DNA from: Verrucomicrobiales bacterium
Lineage (GTDB): Bacteria; Verrucomicrobiota; Verrucomicrobiia; Verrucomicrobiales; DEV007
DNA length: 64,000 nucleotides
Direction of reading: 5' to 3'
NCBI GenBank assembly: GCA_029212615.1
Contig: JARGPJ010000005.1
Location: 248,001 to 312,000 of the forward strand
Part shown: positions 44,973 to 53,802 of the stretch, one piece after another
Position numbering within the stretch: position 1 is the stretch's first letter
How the letters are laid out: each line of letters opens with the position of its first letter
Position numbers and translations under genes: made by a program
The notes under the pieces: model-generated
Databases searched by the model: none
Told to the model about the DNA's origin: nothing
Seen by the model: the letters and a program-made list of their open reading frames with translations, nothing else

Positions 44973-45844
44973 TTTCGCCGGAGTTGGTCGATTGGCTTGA
45001 AGGAAAAATCCATTCCGGGATTCTGCCGGATTCTGCCCGGCATGTTGGTGGCGGGTGCATTCATGAATCAATGTTGGTGGACCTCATCGACGGTCGATCC
45101 ATTTTCCTAAAACAAAACACCCCGGACCAACTGCCCGTTTTCGAAGCCGAAAAAGCCTCTCTCGAACTGCTCAGAACGGCCGGCGCTATTCGTGTCCCTG
45201 CCCCCCTCGCTTCAGGAGTGATCGGCGGACGGGCTTGCCTGGCGATGGAGGGTCTCCCCCTCACCTCCTCTTCAGAATCCACCGGCGGAGCGGAACTGGG
45301 AGCAAAAATCGCCAAACTCCATCAAACACTGTCACCCCATGGTAAGTTCGGAGCCCCCTTTGATAACTTCATCGGAGCGACACCTCAATCAAACCGCTGG
45401 AGCGAAGACTGGGCTGATTTTTTCGTTAACCGGCGCCTTGTCCCCCAGTTTCGGCTCGCCGAAAAGCGGGGCCGTCGTTTTGAAAATGAGGAGCGCGTTT
45501 GTACAATCATTCATGCTCACCTCAGGCCCCTCGAAATCAACCCCTCCCTTGTCCATGGCGATCTCTGGAACGGGAATGTCGGATTATTGAGCGACGGGGA
45601 ACCGGCCATTTTCGACCCCGCGACCTACTTTGGTGATCCTGAGACAGATATCGCATTCACACGAATGTTCGGCGGATTCTCACCCTCTTTCTATGTCGCC
45701 TACCGGGCGGTGCATCCCGCACCCGAGCCCGGCCGGGAAATGATCTACAATCTCTATCACCTCCTCAATCATTGGAATCTTTTCGGCGGCAGCTATGGAA
45801 TGAGCGCAGAAGTTTCCATGCAGAGCATACTGAAATCACATTAA
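44969..45844 (+). CDS. Fructosamine/ribulosamine kinase family protein
   Basis: A 291-residue kinase of the fructosamine-3-kinase family, which phosphorylates ketoamines formed by glycation so that they detach from proteins. Motifs include HVGGGCIHESMLVDL near the N-terminus, a lysine in IFLKQNTPDQLPVFEAEKA, the catalytic LVHGDLWNGNVG and the metal-binding IFDPATYFGDPETDIAFT. The ATG at 44969 overlaps the preceding phosphatase stop by four bases; the track's earlier start lies inside that gene. A bidirectional terminator follows. The pair is a probable protein-repair unit; the exact ketoamine is not determined. Confidence 0.93.
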   Translation: MISPELVDWLEGKIHSGILPDSARHVGGGCIHESMLVDLIDGRSIFLKQNTPDQLPVFEAEKASLELLRTAGAIRVPAPLASGVIGGRACLAMEGLPLTSSSESTGGAELGAKIAKLHQTLSPHGKFGAPFDNFIGATPQSNRWSEDWADFFVNRRLVPQFRLAEKRGRRFENEERVCTIIHAHLRPLEINPSLVHGDLWNGNVGLLSDGEPAIFDPATYFGDPETDIAFTRMFGGFSPSFYVAYRAVHPAPEPGREMIYNLYHLLNHWNLFGGSYGMSAEVSMQSILKSH

Positions 45845-45902
45845 ACTGAACCCTCCACGGCGCGGCGTGAGCTCTCCTCGAAACAGCCCGTCCGGACACG
45901 AA

Positions 45903-45938
45903 AAAACCCGCTGACGTGAAATCACATCAGCGGGCTTT
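45903..45938 (+). terminator. Strong bidirectional terminator
   Basis: AAAACCCGCTGACGTG pairs with CACATCAGCGGGCTTT around an AAAT loop. A-rich and T-rich flanks on both sides suit termination in both directions, between the fructosamine kinase (ending 45844) and the convergent EF-hand gene (ending 45963). Confidence 0.85.
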
Positions 45939-45962
45939 CGAAAATTGCCCGGGAGCTAAAGC

Positions 45963-46334
45963 TTACTCAGCGTCTTCTGCGCCTTTGCCACCTTTACCTT
46001 TTCCCTTGCCTTTGCCTTTGCCGCCCTTGCGTGGAGCGGAAAGCTCAGCTTTGTCGAGCTCACCATCACTGTTGGTGTCACGAGCTGCGAACATTTTGTC
46101 GAGCATGCCTTCTTTGCCCTTCGCCTTTTCAGGTTTTGGAGCGGCAGCGAACTCTTCGAGGGAAATGCCGCCACTGCCATCAGTGTCGAGCTTCTTGAGC
46201 ATAGCATCGGCGCGGGCAGCAGGATCTCCGCCCTTGCCTTTACCTTTTCCACCCTTATCGCCTTCTTCGGCTTGAGCGAGGCCAAGAGCCATTCCGGAAA
46301 CGATAACAGTAGCGAGAATAAGGATTTTTTTCAT
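45963..46334 (-). CDS. Secreted EF-hand protein with Lys/Gly-rich tail
   Basis: A 123-residue protein from the ATG at 46334, which starts a signal peptide (MKKILILATVIVSGMALGLA). Two EF-hand calcium loops are present, DTDGSGGISLEE and DTNSDGELDKAE, each with the expected acidic positions. Both ends of the mature protein are rich in Lys and Gly (GKGKGKGG near the start, KGGKGKGKGKGKGGKG at the end). It probably binds calcium in the periplasm or outside the cell; the basic tails could contact polyanions such as nucleic acid or sulfated glycans, which is speculation. Small secreted EF-hand proteins are common in PVC bacteria. Confidence 0.87.
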   Translation of the reverse strand: MKKILILATVIVSGMALGLAQAEEGDKGGKGKGKGGDPAARADAMLKKLDTDGSGGISLEEFAAAPKPEKAKGKEGMLDKMFAARDTNSDGELDKAELSAPRKGGKGKGKGKGKGGKGAEDAE

Positions 46335-46413
46335 GAATCTAAATTGGGTTTGATTGATCGGGAAAAATTGCTCTCCCGTGGACGAGTGAACGCCGCCACC
46401 CCCAAAAGGTTTC

Positions 46414-46434
46414 AAAAAATAGTGGTTATTTTTT
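46414..46434 (-). terminator. Possible weak terminator overlapping the htpG stop
   Basis: AAAAAATA / TATTTTTT with a 5-base loop, overlapping the htpG stop codon (46426-46428). The stem is only A/T pairs, so it may be weak or chance. Confidence 0.25.
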
Positions 46435-48291
46435 TAGCGCCTGCTCCATGAGTTTAAATCCGCGATCCACGAGGCTGGTCCGGTCGTCAAGAAGTCCTGC
46501 CGCAAGAAGTGCCTGATCGTACAGCTGGGAAGCAACCAACTTCGCCAACTCAGGATTCGACTCACGAGCGTCTGCGAGCGAATGGATCAGGGGGTGATGA
46601 GAATTAATCTCCATCTGGACCTGAACCGGTGGAAGTGGCTCATCCGGATTCATCGCCTGCATCATTTGACGCATCTGAGGTGCCATCCCGTGTTCAGGGG
46701 TAAGGACCGCAACAGGGCTGCTGACGAGACGCTTTCCTGCCTCCACCTTTTCAACGCCTTCGCCGAGTTCCTCTTTCAGAAACTCACAAAGAGCCTTCAC
46801 CGTTTCTTCGGGAAGTGCCTCTCCGGCCTGCTCAATGCTGTCATCATCTTCAAGTTCGAGCCCGGCACTGGCAGCGGATACGAGAGATTTCCCATCGAAT
46901 TCGTTGAGATGCTGGAGAAGGTATTCGTCGATATTATCGGTAAAGAAAATCACCTCAAGCCCACGCGATTTGAGCGCTTCAAGATAAGGCCCTGCTTCGA
47001 CCGCGGCACGATCGGTTCCCGCGAGATAATAAATCTTCTCCTGACCTTCTTTCGCGCGAGTCACATATTCCTCAAACGAGGTCTGCTCACCCTTCTCAGT
47101 CATTGAGCTTTCAAAACGGAGAAGCTTGGCAAGAGCGGCGCGATGATCAAAATCGACCACGATCCCCTCTTTCAGGAAGCGACCGAACTTCGCGTAAAAC
47201 TCTTTGTATTTGTCAGCATCATCTTTCGCTTCCGCATCGAGGAACTTGAGGAAACGCTTCGTCACGACCCTGTTGAGCTTGCGGACAAGACTGCTGTCCT
47301 GCATCGACTCACGACTGATGTTCAGCGGAATATCAGCACTGTCGATCACCCCGCGGAGAAAGCGAAGCCACTCAGGAAGGAGACCTTCCGGTTTCTCGTC
47401 GATGAGGACGTTCTTGCAGTAAAGCGAAACACCCGCCTCCATCTGTCCCATTCCGAAGAGCTCGGTGTTCTCCGTCGGAACAAAGAGAAGCGCATTAATC
47501 TCGATGGGCATATCGGCGCTGAAATGCATGCGGTAACGCGGCTCATCGAACGCCTTTGAAGCGAACTTGTAGAACTCGTTGTACTGCTCATCCGTGACCT
47601 CGGATTTCTTCTTCCGCCAGATCGCCTCGACTGTGTTGATGCGATCTTCTCCGATGAGAATCGGGAACGAAACGAAGCTGGAGTAGTTCTCCAGGATCTG
47701 CTTGATGCGCCCATCGTCTGCAAACTCCTCGCATTCTTCACGAAGCTTCAAGACGATACGCGAACCACGCTCCAACTCCTCCTCAGAATCTTCAATTTCG
47801 TAACCGGTTTTTCCGTCACTGGTCCAGACAAGGCTTTCGCCCTCCGGTCTCCATGAGCGGGTGTAAACCGTCACTTCATCCGCGACCATGAAAGCGGAGT
47901 AAAAACCGACACCGAACTGTCCGATGAGCGAGCTTTCCTTTTGCTTGGATTCCTCCATCGCTTTAACGAAAGCCTTCGATCCGGAATGAGCAATGGTTCC
48001 GAGATTCTCATGCAGTTCATCTTTAGTCATACCAAGACCATGATCCGCAATCGTGATTGTCTTGGCCTCGCTGTCGACGGCAATCGTGATATTCAGCTCA
48101 AGCTCAGGCTGGTGCACTTCGCTCTCCATAAGCTGCGTGTGACGCAGTTTTTCGAGCGCATCAGAAGCGTTCGAAACCAGCTCGCGGACGAAAATTTCTT
48201 TATCCGTGTAGAGCGAATTAATGACAATATCGAGGACCTGGCTGACCTCTGCCTGGAACTCACGTTTTTCGGGGGCTGTTGTAGATGACAT
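46426..48291 (-). CDS. htpG: Molecular chaperone HtpG (Hsp90)
   Basis: A 621-residue cytoplasmic Hsp90. The GHKL ATPase domain is clear: FVRELVSNASDALEKLRHTQ, ITIADHGLGMTKDELHENLG and IGQFGVGFYSAFMVAD. The middle domain holds RGVIDSADIPLNISRE, and the C-terminal dimerisation domain is present. Length is normal for bacterial HtpG. It assists late folding steps and stress recovery. It stands alone between an EF-hand gene and an AsmA-like gene on the same strand; no heat-shock promoter or CIRCE element was recognised upstream. Confidence 0.97.
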   Translation of the reverse strand: MSSTTAPEKREFQAEVSQVLDIVINSLYTDKEIFVRELVSNASDALEKLRHTQLMESEVHQPELELNITIAVDSEAKTITIADHGLGMTKDELHENLGTIAHSGSKAFVKAMEESKQKESSLIGQFGVGFYSAFMVADEVTVYTRSWRPEGESLVWTSDGKTGYEIEDSEEELERGSRIVLKLREECEEFADDGRIKQILENYSSFVSFPILIGEDRINTVEAIWRKKKSEVTDEQYNEFYKFASKAFDEPRYRMHFSADMPIEINALLFVPTENTELFGMGQMEAGVSLYCKNVLIDEKPEGLLPEWLRFLRGVIDSADIPLNISRESMQDSSLVRKLNRVVTKRFLKFLDAEAKDDADKYKEFYAKFGRFLKEGIVVDFDHRAALAKLLRFESSMTEKGEQTSFEEYVTRAKEGQEKIYYLAGTDRAAVEAGPYLEALKSRGLEVIFFTDNIDEYLLQHLNEFDGKSLVSAASAGLELEDDDSIEQAGEALPEETVKALCEFLKEELGEGVEKVEAGKRLVSSPVAVLTPEHGMAPQMRQMMQAMNPDEPLPPVQVQMEINSHHPLIHSLADARESNPELAKLVASQLYDQALLAAGLLDDRTSLVDRGFKLMEQALKK

Positions 48292-48391
48292 CGGTGTTTT
48301 CTATTAAAATTTAGAGTCGTGAAAATGGTGACTCCTCGCCGGAAGTCAAGCGCTCCTATGAAGAGGATCTGTTTTCAAAAAAACAAATGAA

Positions 48392-51025
48392 TCACTCGGA
48401 CACTTCTCCCGATTGATTCTTTTTCGGAAGCAGCTGAAAAAGTTTTCGACGATTCGACTCCCCCCCAATCTCCGGGGCGGTCGCCTCTACCTCTGCACGT
48501 TCCCTCTTCGATTCACCGAAGAGCCCCTGTCCGATCAGTTTCAATCCTTCGACCGGTATATTCGTGATCTCGGTAATCGCCTGAGCGGGAAGCTTTCCAA
48601 GATTGGAAATATGTTTAGCCTTCCAAACCGGTTCCTGAACCGTCCCGGTACAGGAGAACGTCAGCAATTCACTCACCGGAGTGAGGACAGCTCGCGTGAG
48701 GCCGTCCCTGGGATTGACGACCGCTTCGAAATCCACCCCCTGATCCACGAGCGAAACGTCCCCGGCAGCGCGAACCCTGAAATTATCGGTAAAGGCTTCC
48801 AAATCATCTGTCCGGAGAACGCCGTTCACGATTTGCAAACTCGCGCTCGCTTCACGCGCAATACTGTGGCCGGCACTTTCCTGACCCGGATTCGCCTTGG
48901 CGATTGCTTTTGAAAGCGGACCAAGTACCGGAATCGCAAAGAGATTCCCATTGCTGATTTGAAGCCGCCCGTGACCGTTATAGCTCGCGATTTGAGCGGC
49001 ATTACCCGAGAGATGAAACGTTCCCGCAACGGAACCTTTCACCGACTCCGTGTCTGCATAAAGCTTCGTCACCGCCTCAAGAGGGATCCCGGAAACCTGC
49101 ATCGTCGCATCAAATGGACGGTCAGCGGAGCGGACGTTCTTCGCATCGTATTCGAGCCGGAGTTCTCCTCCCAACACATCAGCCCGAAGCGAACGCATAT
49201 GGACGCGACTGCGATCGACTGAAAGAGTGCCGGACGAATCAGTGAGGCGCAGCGTCTTCCCAATAAAATCATACTCGGCCAGCCCTTCACTTTCGAAAGA
49301 GATCTCAACCTCGTTTCGCCGGGCCTCGTCACCCACTTCCTCGGGGCGTCGGGAATCAAGCGTCCCATTCAAACGAACAAGAGGAGGTCTGGAAAAACGA
49401 TAAGCGCCCAGGGCTTTCGCCAACTTAGGACTGAAGGCCTTCGCTCCCGCAGCAAGATCAACCGTCGATTCAACTCCTTTAACTTTCCAGAGCTTCGCTT
49501 CCTTATTGTGCTCGGCAACTTCGGCCTCAATTCGGCCTTCGTCGCGCACCAGGAGGATATTCCGGAACCACTGGAGAACCCCCTCACTTTCGAAATCAGC
49601 CTCCATTTCATTGAAGCTCACTCCGTTGAGCGCAAAGTTTCTGAGATCGATGACTCCCTTATTCTCCCACGTTCTCATGTCCCAGTTCCTCCCCCTGCCG
49701 GCAGCAGCAAGATAGATCGCGGTCGAAGGATCAAAGTCCCAGGCATCAATAAACTTCCGCCCGTTTTCATCGAAGAATGGCCTGAAAATGTGCGGATCAA
49801 GTTTAATCTCTGTCTGATATTGGACCGCCTCCTCCCCGCCATCAGGATCAACCTTCAGGTTCAAGAAAGCGACACCTGACTTGTGATCAAGGCGCAGATT
49901 TCGAAAGTAATATTTTTCATCCGCGATACTGAACCCGAATTCGAGCCCGGTGAAAACACTTCCTCGAGAGACGAAACGCTCAGATTGAAATTCCCCCATG
50001 ATCTCTCCGGGAAATCCGGGTGCTCCTTCTCTGATTTTATTGAAATCGAGATGACCACTCCCCTTGATCTCAGGTGGGGTGAAAAAAACCACCTCTCCCA
50101 GCTTTCGATCATTCCAAAAGAGGCCGGCGAGGCGTGAAATATCAGCGTTCGATTCCACCTGAAACTTGAACAGGTTGGTATCCTCACTCCATTCGCCGGA
50201 GAGAGAAAGCTCCCCCTGTTCATCCAACAGTCTCAGTTCCTCGATCCGGGCGGTCTTTTCCAACCCGTCGAAGTTCAGCCGCGCGGTGAGTTCACTCACC
50301 TCACACGGCTGCCCTTTTTTCCGGAATTTCCCGCATTCAAAAAGCCCGCTCGCAGTGATCGTATCCAACTCATCAAGATCCCCTCTGAACTCAATGGAAA
50401 GACGGGGCCGATCCTCCGGAAATTCGTAATTTTCCAATTCACGCAGGGTGACAAGAAGTTTTTCCCTCACGGTGACGAAACGGTTCCCGTCACTCTTTTG
50501 AGCCGGCTCTTCATCGTCACGCTGACGAGGAGGACGAATCAAAGTCCCCTTCAGATAGACGTCAAAATCCGCAAGCGCCGCTTCGACTTTAACAATCTCG
50601 ATCATGCTCTCGGTGATCACGATCCTACCGGAGAGCCCTTCCACCTGCAAACGGCGACCGTTCGGATTGCCGGGCTCCAGCGGGAGCGACATTCTCGCCT
50701 CCTGCACATCAAGTGTGTTTACCGACACCTCCTTGCTGAAGATCCGGCTCAAATCGACGTCGAGATAGACATCGTTTAAAAAGGCGACCGGCTGATTCTT
50801 TTTATCATCCTGATAGAAAGTGACGTCTTCAGCAACGAGCCCGCGGAACGCACCCAGGGTTATCTTTCCAATTTCGGTGTGATAACCCCGGTCACTGAAC
50901 TCGGCCTCGATCAAATTCCGCCAGCTTTCCGTAAACCCCTGCTTCCGGGCATAAATCGCCCCCCAAATCACGGCAGCAGTCGCGAAAAAGCAAAAAAGAA
51001 CGAATAATCGTCGAATCCAGCGCAT
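48392..51025 (-). CDS. Large AsmA/TamB-like periplasmic protein
   Basis: An 877-residue protein with an N-terminal membrane anchor (RLFVLFCFFATAAVIWGAIY) and a long beta-rich periplasmic region. The start resembles AsmA-type proteins (YHTEIGKITLGAFRGLVAED), and the C-terminus is AsmA-like: VKGSVAGTFHLSGNAAQIAS, then GHGRLQISNGNLFAIPVLGP and FRVRAAGDVSLVDQGVDFEA. Such proteins form hydrophobic grooves and are implicated in phospholipid movement to the outer membrane. The ORF track's first codon is TTG; the ATG at 51025 is preferred. It is upstream of htpG on the same strand with 100 bases between. Confidence 0.78.
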   Translation of the reverse strand: MRWIRRLFVLFCFFATAAVIWGAIYARKQGFTESWRNLIEAEFSDRGYHTEIGKITLGAFRGLVAEDVTFYQDDKKNQPVAFLNDVYLDVDLSRIFSKEVSVNTLDVQEARMSLPLEPGNPNGRRLQVEGLSGRIVITESMIEIVKVEAALADFDVYLKGTLIRPPRQRDDEEPAQKSDGNRFVTVREKLLVTLRELENYEFPEDRPRLSIEFRGDLDELDTITASGLFECGKFRKKGQPCEVSELTARLNFDGLEKTARIEELRLLDEQGELSLSGEWSEDTNLFKFQVESNADISRLAGLFWNDRKLGEVVFFTPPEIKGSGHLDFNKIREGAPGFPGEIMGEFQSERFVSRGSVFTGLEFGFSIADEKYYFRNLRLDHKSGVAFLNLKVDPDGGEEAVQYQTEIKLDPHIFRPFFDENGRKFIDAWDFDPSTAIYLAAAGRGRNWDMRTWENKGVIDLRNFALNGVSFNEMEADFESEGVLQWFRNILLVRDEGRIEAEVAEHNKEAKLWKVKGVESTVDLAAGAKAFSPKLAKALGAYRFSRPPLVRLNGTLDSRRPEEVGDEARRNEVEISFESEGLAEYDFIGKTLRLTDSSGTLSVDRSRVHMRSLRADVLGGELRLEYDAKNVRSADRPFDATMQVSGIPLEAVTKLYADTESVKGSVAGTFHLSGNAAQIASYNGHGRLQISNGNLFAIPVLGPLSKAIAKANPGQESAGHSIAREASASLQIVNGVLRTDDLEAFTDNFRVRAAGDVSLVDQGVDFEAVVNPRDGLTRAVLTPVSELLTFSCTGTVQEPVWKAKHISNLGKLPAQAITEITNIPVEGLKLIGQGLFGESKRERAEVEATAPEIGGESNRRKLFQLLPKKNQSGEVSE

Positions 51026-51164
51026 CAAAAAGTTTCCTGTGGGGCAGGATGAGACAGTCCTCGAAAGGAGCGCTTTTCACCAGTAAAAAGCCTCCCCTAT
51101 CTGCATCTTGTGAACATAAACGATTGGAGACTGAGAATCCTTGGGATAATCTCCCGTTTCACCT

Positions 51165-51719
51165 ATGAGAATCATCGCCGGCCAGGCGGGAAGCCTTCGA
51201 TTAAGCGTCCCGCCGTCCCTCACCCGCCCGACCACCGACCGGGTTCGCGAAGCTGTTTTTTCTTCACTGGGAACCAAAGTCGAAGAATCAAGGGTTCTTG
51301 ATCTCTTCGCCGGTTCCGGCTCTCTGGGGATTGAATCCCTCAGCCGCGGGGCCGCCTCAGCTGTTTTCGTGGATAACAATGCCGCTGCGGAGAAAGCCAT
51401 CCTCGCGAATCTTCGTCAAAGCAGGCTGGAAGGAGCTCGATTCGTCAGGCGTGATGTAATCAGCTATCTCAGCAGTGCTCCAACCGACACCTTCGACCTT
51501 ATTTTTGCCGACCCTCCCTATGCACGCGACGAGGAAACCGGCGAACTTCTCGCCACCCTCCTGCAAAAGGAATCCCTGTCCGCCTCACTTAAACCTGACG
51601 GCATTCTCGTTCTTGAAAGCTTTGCGAAAAGCCCACTCCCTGAAGCCCCGCTCTGGGAGACAGTGAAAGAAAAGGTTTACGGGAAAACCCGCGTCAGCTA
51701 CCTGACTCCGACCGTTTGA
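51165..51719 (+). CDS. rsmD: 16S rRNA (guanine966-N2)-methyltransferase
   Basis: A 184-residue SAM-dependent methyltransferase. It starts with the family sequence MRIIAGQAGSLRL followed by RPTTDRVREAVFSSLG. Motif I is LDLFAGSGSLGIESLSRGA (about residues 46-64), and the catalytic N-methyltransferase motif is DPPY at residues 116-119. It methylates 16S rRNA during small-subunit assembly. The waaA gene starts 4 bases after its stop, so they are co-transcribed. The usual partner coaD is not adjacent. Confidence 0.93.
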   Translation: MRIIAGQAGSLRLSVPPSLTRPTTDRVREAVFSSLGTKVEESRVLDLFAGSGSLGIESLSRGAASAVFVDNNAAAEKAILANLRQSRLEGARFVRRDVISYLSSAPTDTFDLIFADPPYARDEETGELLATLLQKESLSASLKPDGILVLESFAKSPLPEAPLWETVKEKVYGKTRVSYLTPTV

Positions 51720-51723
51720 CCCC

Positions 51724-53070
51724 ATGCCCCGCTTTCTCGTATATCTGATCTACAATACCCTGCTGCCTTTCGTCCTGCTGCTTGGGTTCCCCGGATTCAT
51801 TGTTAAAGGCATACGTCGCGGGGGACTTGCCCGAAACTTCCGTCAACGCTTCGGCCATTACCGGCCTGAAGTCCGCAAAGCAATCTCGGGAAGAGATTCC
51901 ATCTGGATTCATGCCGTCAGCGTCGGCGAAGTCTTTCTTGCTCTCAAAATCGTCGAGGCGATCCACACCGCAAAACCCGGTCAACATGTCGTCCTCACCA
52001 CCACCACCACTACCGGGCATGCCGTCGCCGAAGACAAAGCCTCGGCACTTCTCAGTGTGATTCACAACCCCGTCGACCTCCCCTGGATCGTCAGTCGCGT
52101 CCTCGATGTGATACGACCCGGGGCAATCGTTCTGGTCGAGTCTGAGATCTGGCCGAACCTTCTCGCTGCAGCAAATAGACGGGGCATTCCCGTAAAGCTT
52201 GCCAACGCGCGGCTCTCACCTCGCTCAGGGCGCCGCTACGCCACCTTCCGGGCGCTGATCGAACCCATTTTTTCCCAACTCACGGCAGTCAGTGTCCCTT
52301 TTGAAATCGACCGCCCCAGATGGAGCGCCCTCGGGATCCCGGAAGATCGTATTCATGTCCTCGGGAGCGTTAAATTCGATCAGGCGGGCGGGAACGAAGC
52401 CTCGAACCGGAAAGTAGCGGAAATTCAACGCTGGCTCGATGAAACAGGCTTTCCGAAAGGACAACGAATTCTCCTCGCAGGGTCAACTCATGCCGGGGAA
52501 GAGGAACTCATCGCAAAGGTTTTCATGAAACTCCGCGAATCCCTCTCCGATGTGGCACTCGTGATCGTCCCCCGTCACGCCGAGCGCGGTGTCGAAATCT
52601 CATCACAACTCTCAAACCTGGGGCTGACGGCACTACTAAAAGCGGGACCCAACAGGGTTGAGTCAATGACCCAACAGGGTTCACTCGACCCCGCGAAACA
52701 TGTCTGGCTCGCCAACACGACAGGGGAACTCAGGGCCTGGTTTCATCTAGCCGAAGCCGTTATCATCGGAAAAAGCTTCTGCGGCGAAGGGGGACAGAAC
52801 CCGGTCGAACCGATTCTCGCAGGCCGCCCTGTCATCGTCGGTCCGAACATGCAGAATTTTGCTGATGTCATGGCCGACCTGAATTCGGTCCGGGGGATAA
52901 AACAGCTCAACTCCGCAAATGACCTCGAATTGGCGCTCAAGGAGGTCTTTGAAAAGAAGGGGGAAAGCGACGAGATGGCAAAACGAGGCACCGAAGCGAT
53001 GGCCCGCCACATCGGAGCAGCTGAGAGAACCGCCCGTTTCATCCTCGAGGAAGATTCCGCCCCTATTTAA
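51724..53070 (+). CDS. waaA: 3-deoxy-D-manno-octulosonic acid (Kdo) transferase
   Basis: A 448-residue GT30 glycosyltransferase that adds Kdo to lipid A at the inner face of the inner membrane. The N-terminal hydrophobic anchor is VYLIYNTLLPFVLLLGFPGF; then come IWIHAVSVGEVFLALKIVEA, VLVESEIWPNLLAAANRRGI, the family stretch KLANARLSPRSGRRY, and the C-terminal donor-binding region KSFCGEGGQNPVEPILAGRP. It shows that the cell makes LPS, in line with hldA-like and gmhA. It lies between rsmD (4 bases) and plsY (83 bases). Confidence 0.94.
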   Translation: MPRFLVYLIYNTLLPFVLLLGFPGFIVKGIRRGGLARNFRQRFGHYRPEVRKAISGRDSIWIHAVSVGEVFLALKIVEAIHTAKPGQHVVLTTTTTTGHAVAEDKASALLSVIHNPVDLPWIVSRVLDVIRPGAIVLVESEIWPNLLAAANRRGIPVKLANARLSPRSGRRYATFRALIEPIFSQLTAVSVPFEIDRPRWSALGIPEDRIHVLGSVKFDQAGGNEASNRKVAEIQRWLDETGFPKGQRILLAGSTHAGEEELIAKVFMKLRESLSDVALVIVPRHAERGVEISSQLSNLGLTALLKAGPNRVESMTQQGSLDPAKHVWLANTTGELRAWFHLAEAVIIGKSFCGEGGQNPVEPILAGRPVIVGPNMQNFADVMADLNSVRGIKQLNSANDLELALKEVFEKKGESDEMAKRGTEAMARHIGAAERTARFILEEDSAPI

Positions 53071-53153
53071 GGTCAACAAATCCGTCGCTGGACAGAGCGC
53101 CTCATCTCCTTCACTCTATCGAGCATTTCCTCCCGCAAGGGGAGTCTTATCCC

Positions 53154-53795
53154 ATGTCTGAATTTTCTGATGTTTTTTCCCATTGGTGGCCAGCTCTTCT
53201 GGCCTACTTCGTGGGGGCAACGCCCTTCGGTTTCCTTGCCGGAAAGATGAAAGGCATCGACATTCGCGATCATGGAAGCGGCAACATCGGCGCGACCAAC
53301 GTGATTCGAACCCTCGGCAAGCCGATTGGCATCACCGTCCTCGTTTTCGATATATTTAAGGGAATGATCCCGGTCATTATTTCCAAATCAGTAAGCGACG
53401 ACTCAGCCGTTCACATTGCTACCGCCGTCGCTGCGATTCTCGGACATAACTACACTTTCTGGCTCGGTTTCAAAGGGGGGAAAGGCATCGCAACGACCGC
53501 CGGTGCCGTGATCCCCATTCTGACCATTCCCATCCTCGCGGCCATCGCGACATGGCTCATCGTTGTCAAAGTGAGCCGCTACGTTTCCGTCGCCTCCATT
53601 GCCGCCGCTCTCGCCATTCCCATCACCCTGAGCATTCAAAACTTTATCTCAGGCCAGTGGGACTGGGTCGTCTTCGGCCTCGCCGCCTTCGTCTGCTTCC
53701 TCGCCATCTGGAAACACCGGGCCAACATTCAGCGACTTCGCCGGGGCGAGGAAAATCGCGTCGCGCCCAAATCTTCGAAAACGAACCCCTCTTAA
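53154..53795 (+). CDS. plsY: Acyl-phosphate:glycerol-3-phosphate acyltransferase
   Basis: A 213-residue inner-membrane acyltransferase that moves an acyl group from acyl phosphate to glycerol 3-phosphate, the first step of phospholipid synthesis. All three cytoplasmic motifs are present: GSGNIGATNV, GHNYTFWLGFKGGKGIATT, and a C-terminal loop before KHRANIQRLRRGEENRV. About five membrane segments can be seen. The next gene, 7 bases downstream, is gpsA, which makes its substrate; this is a sensible functional pair. Confidence 0.95.
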   Translation: MSEFSDVFSHWWPALLAYFVGATPFGFLAGKMKGIDIRDHGSGNIGATNVIRTLGKPIGITVLVFDIFKGMIPVIISKSVSDDSAVHIATAVAAILGHNYTFWLGFKGGKGIATTAGAVIPILTIPILAAIATWLIVVKVSRYVSVASIAAALAIPITLSIQNFISGQWDWVVFGLAAFVCFLAIWKHRANIQRLRRGEENRVAPKSSKTNPS

Positions 53796-53802
53796 ATTTA
53801 TC

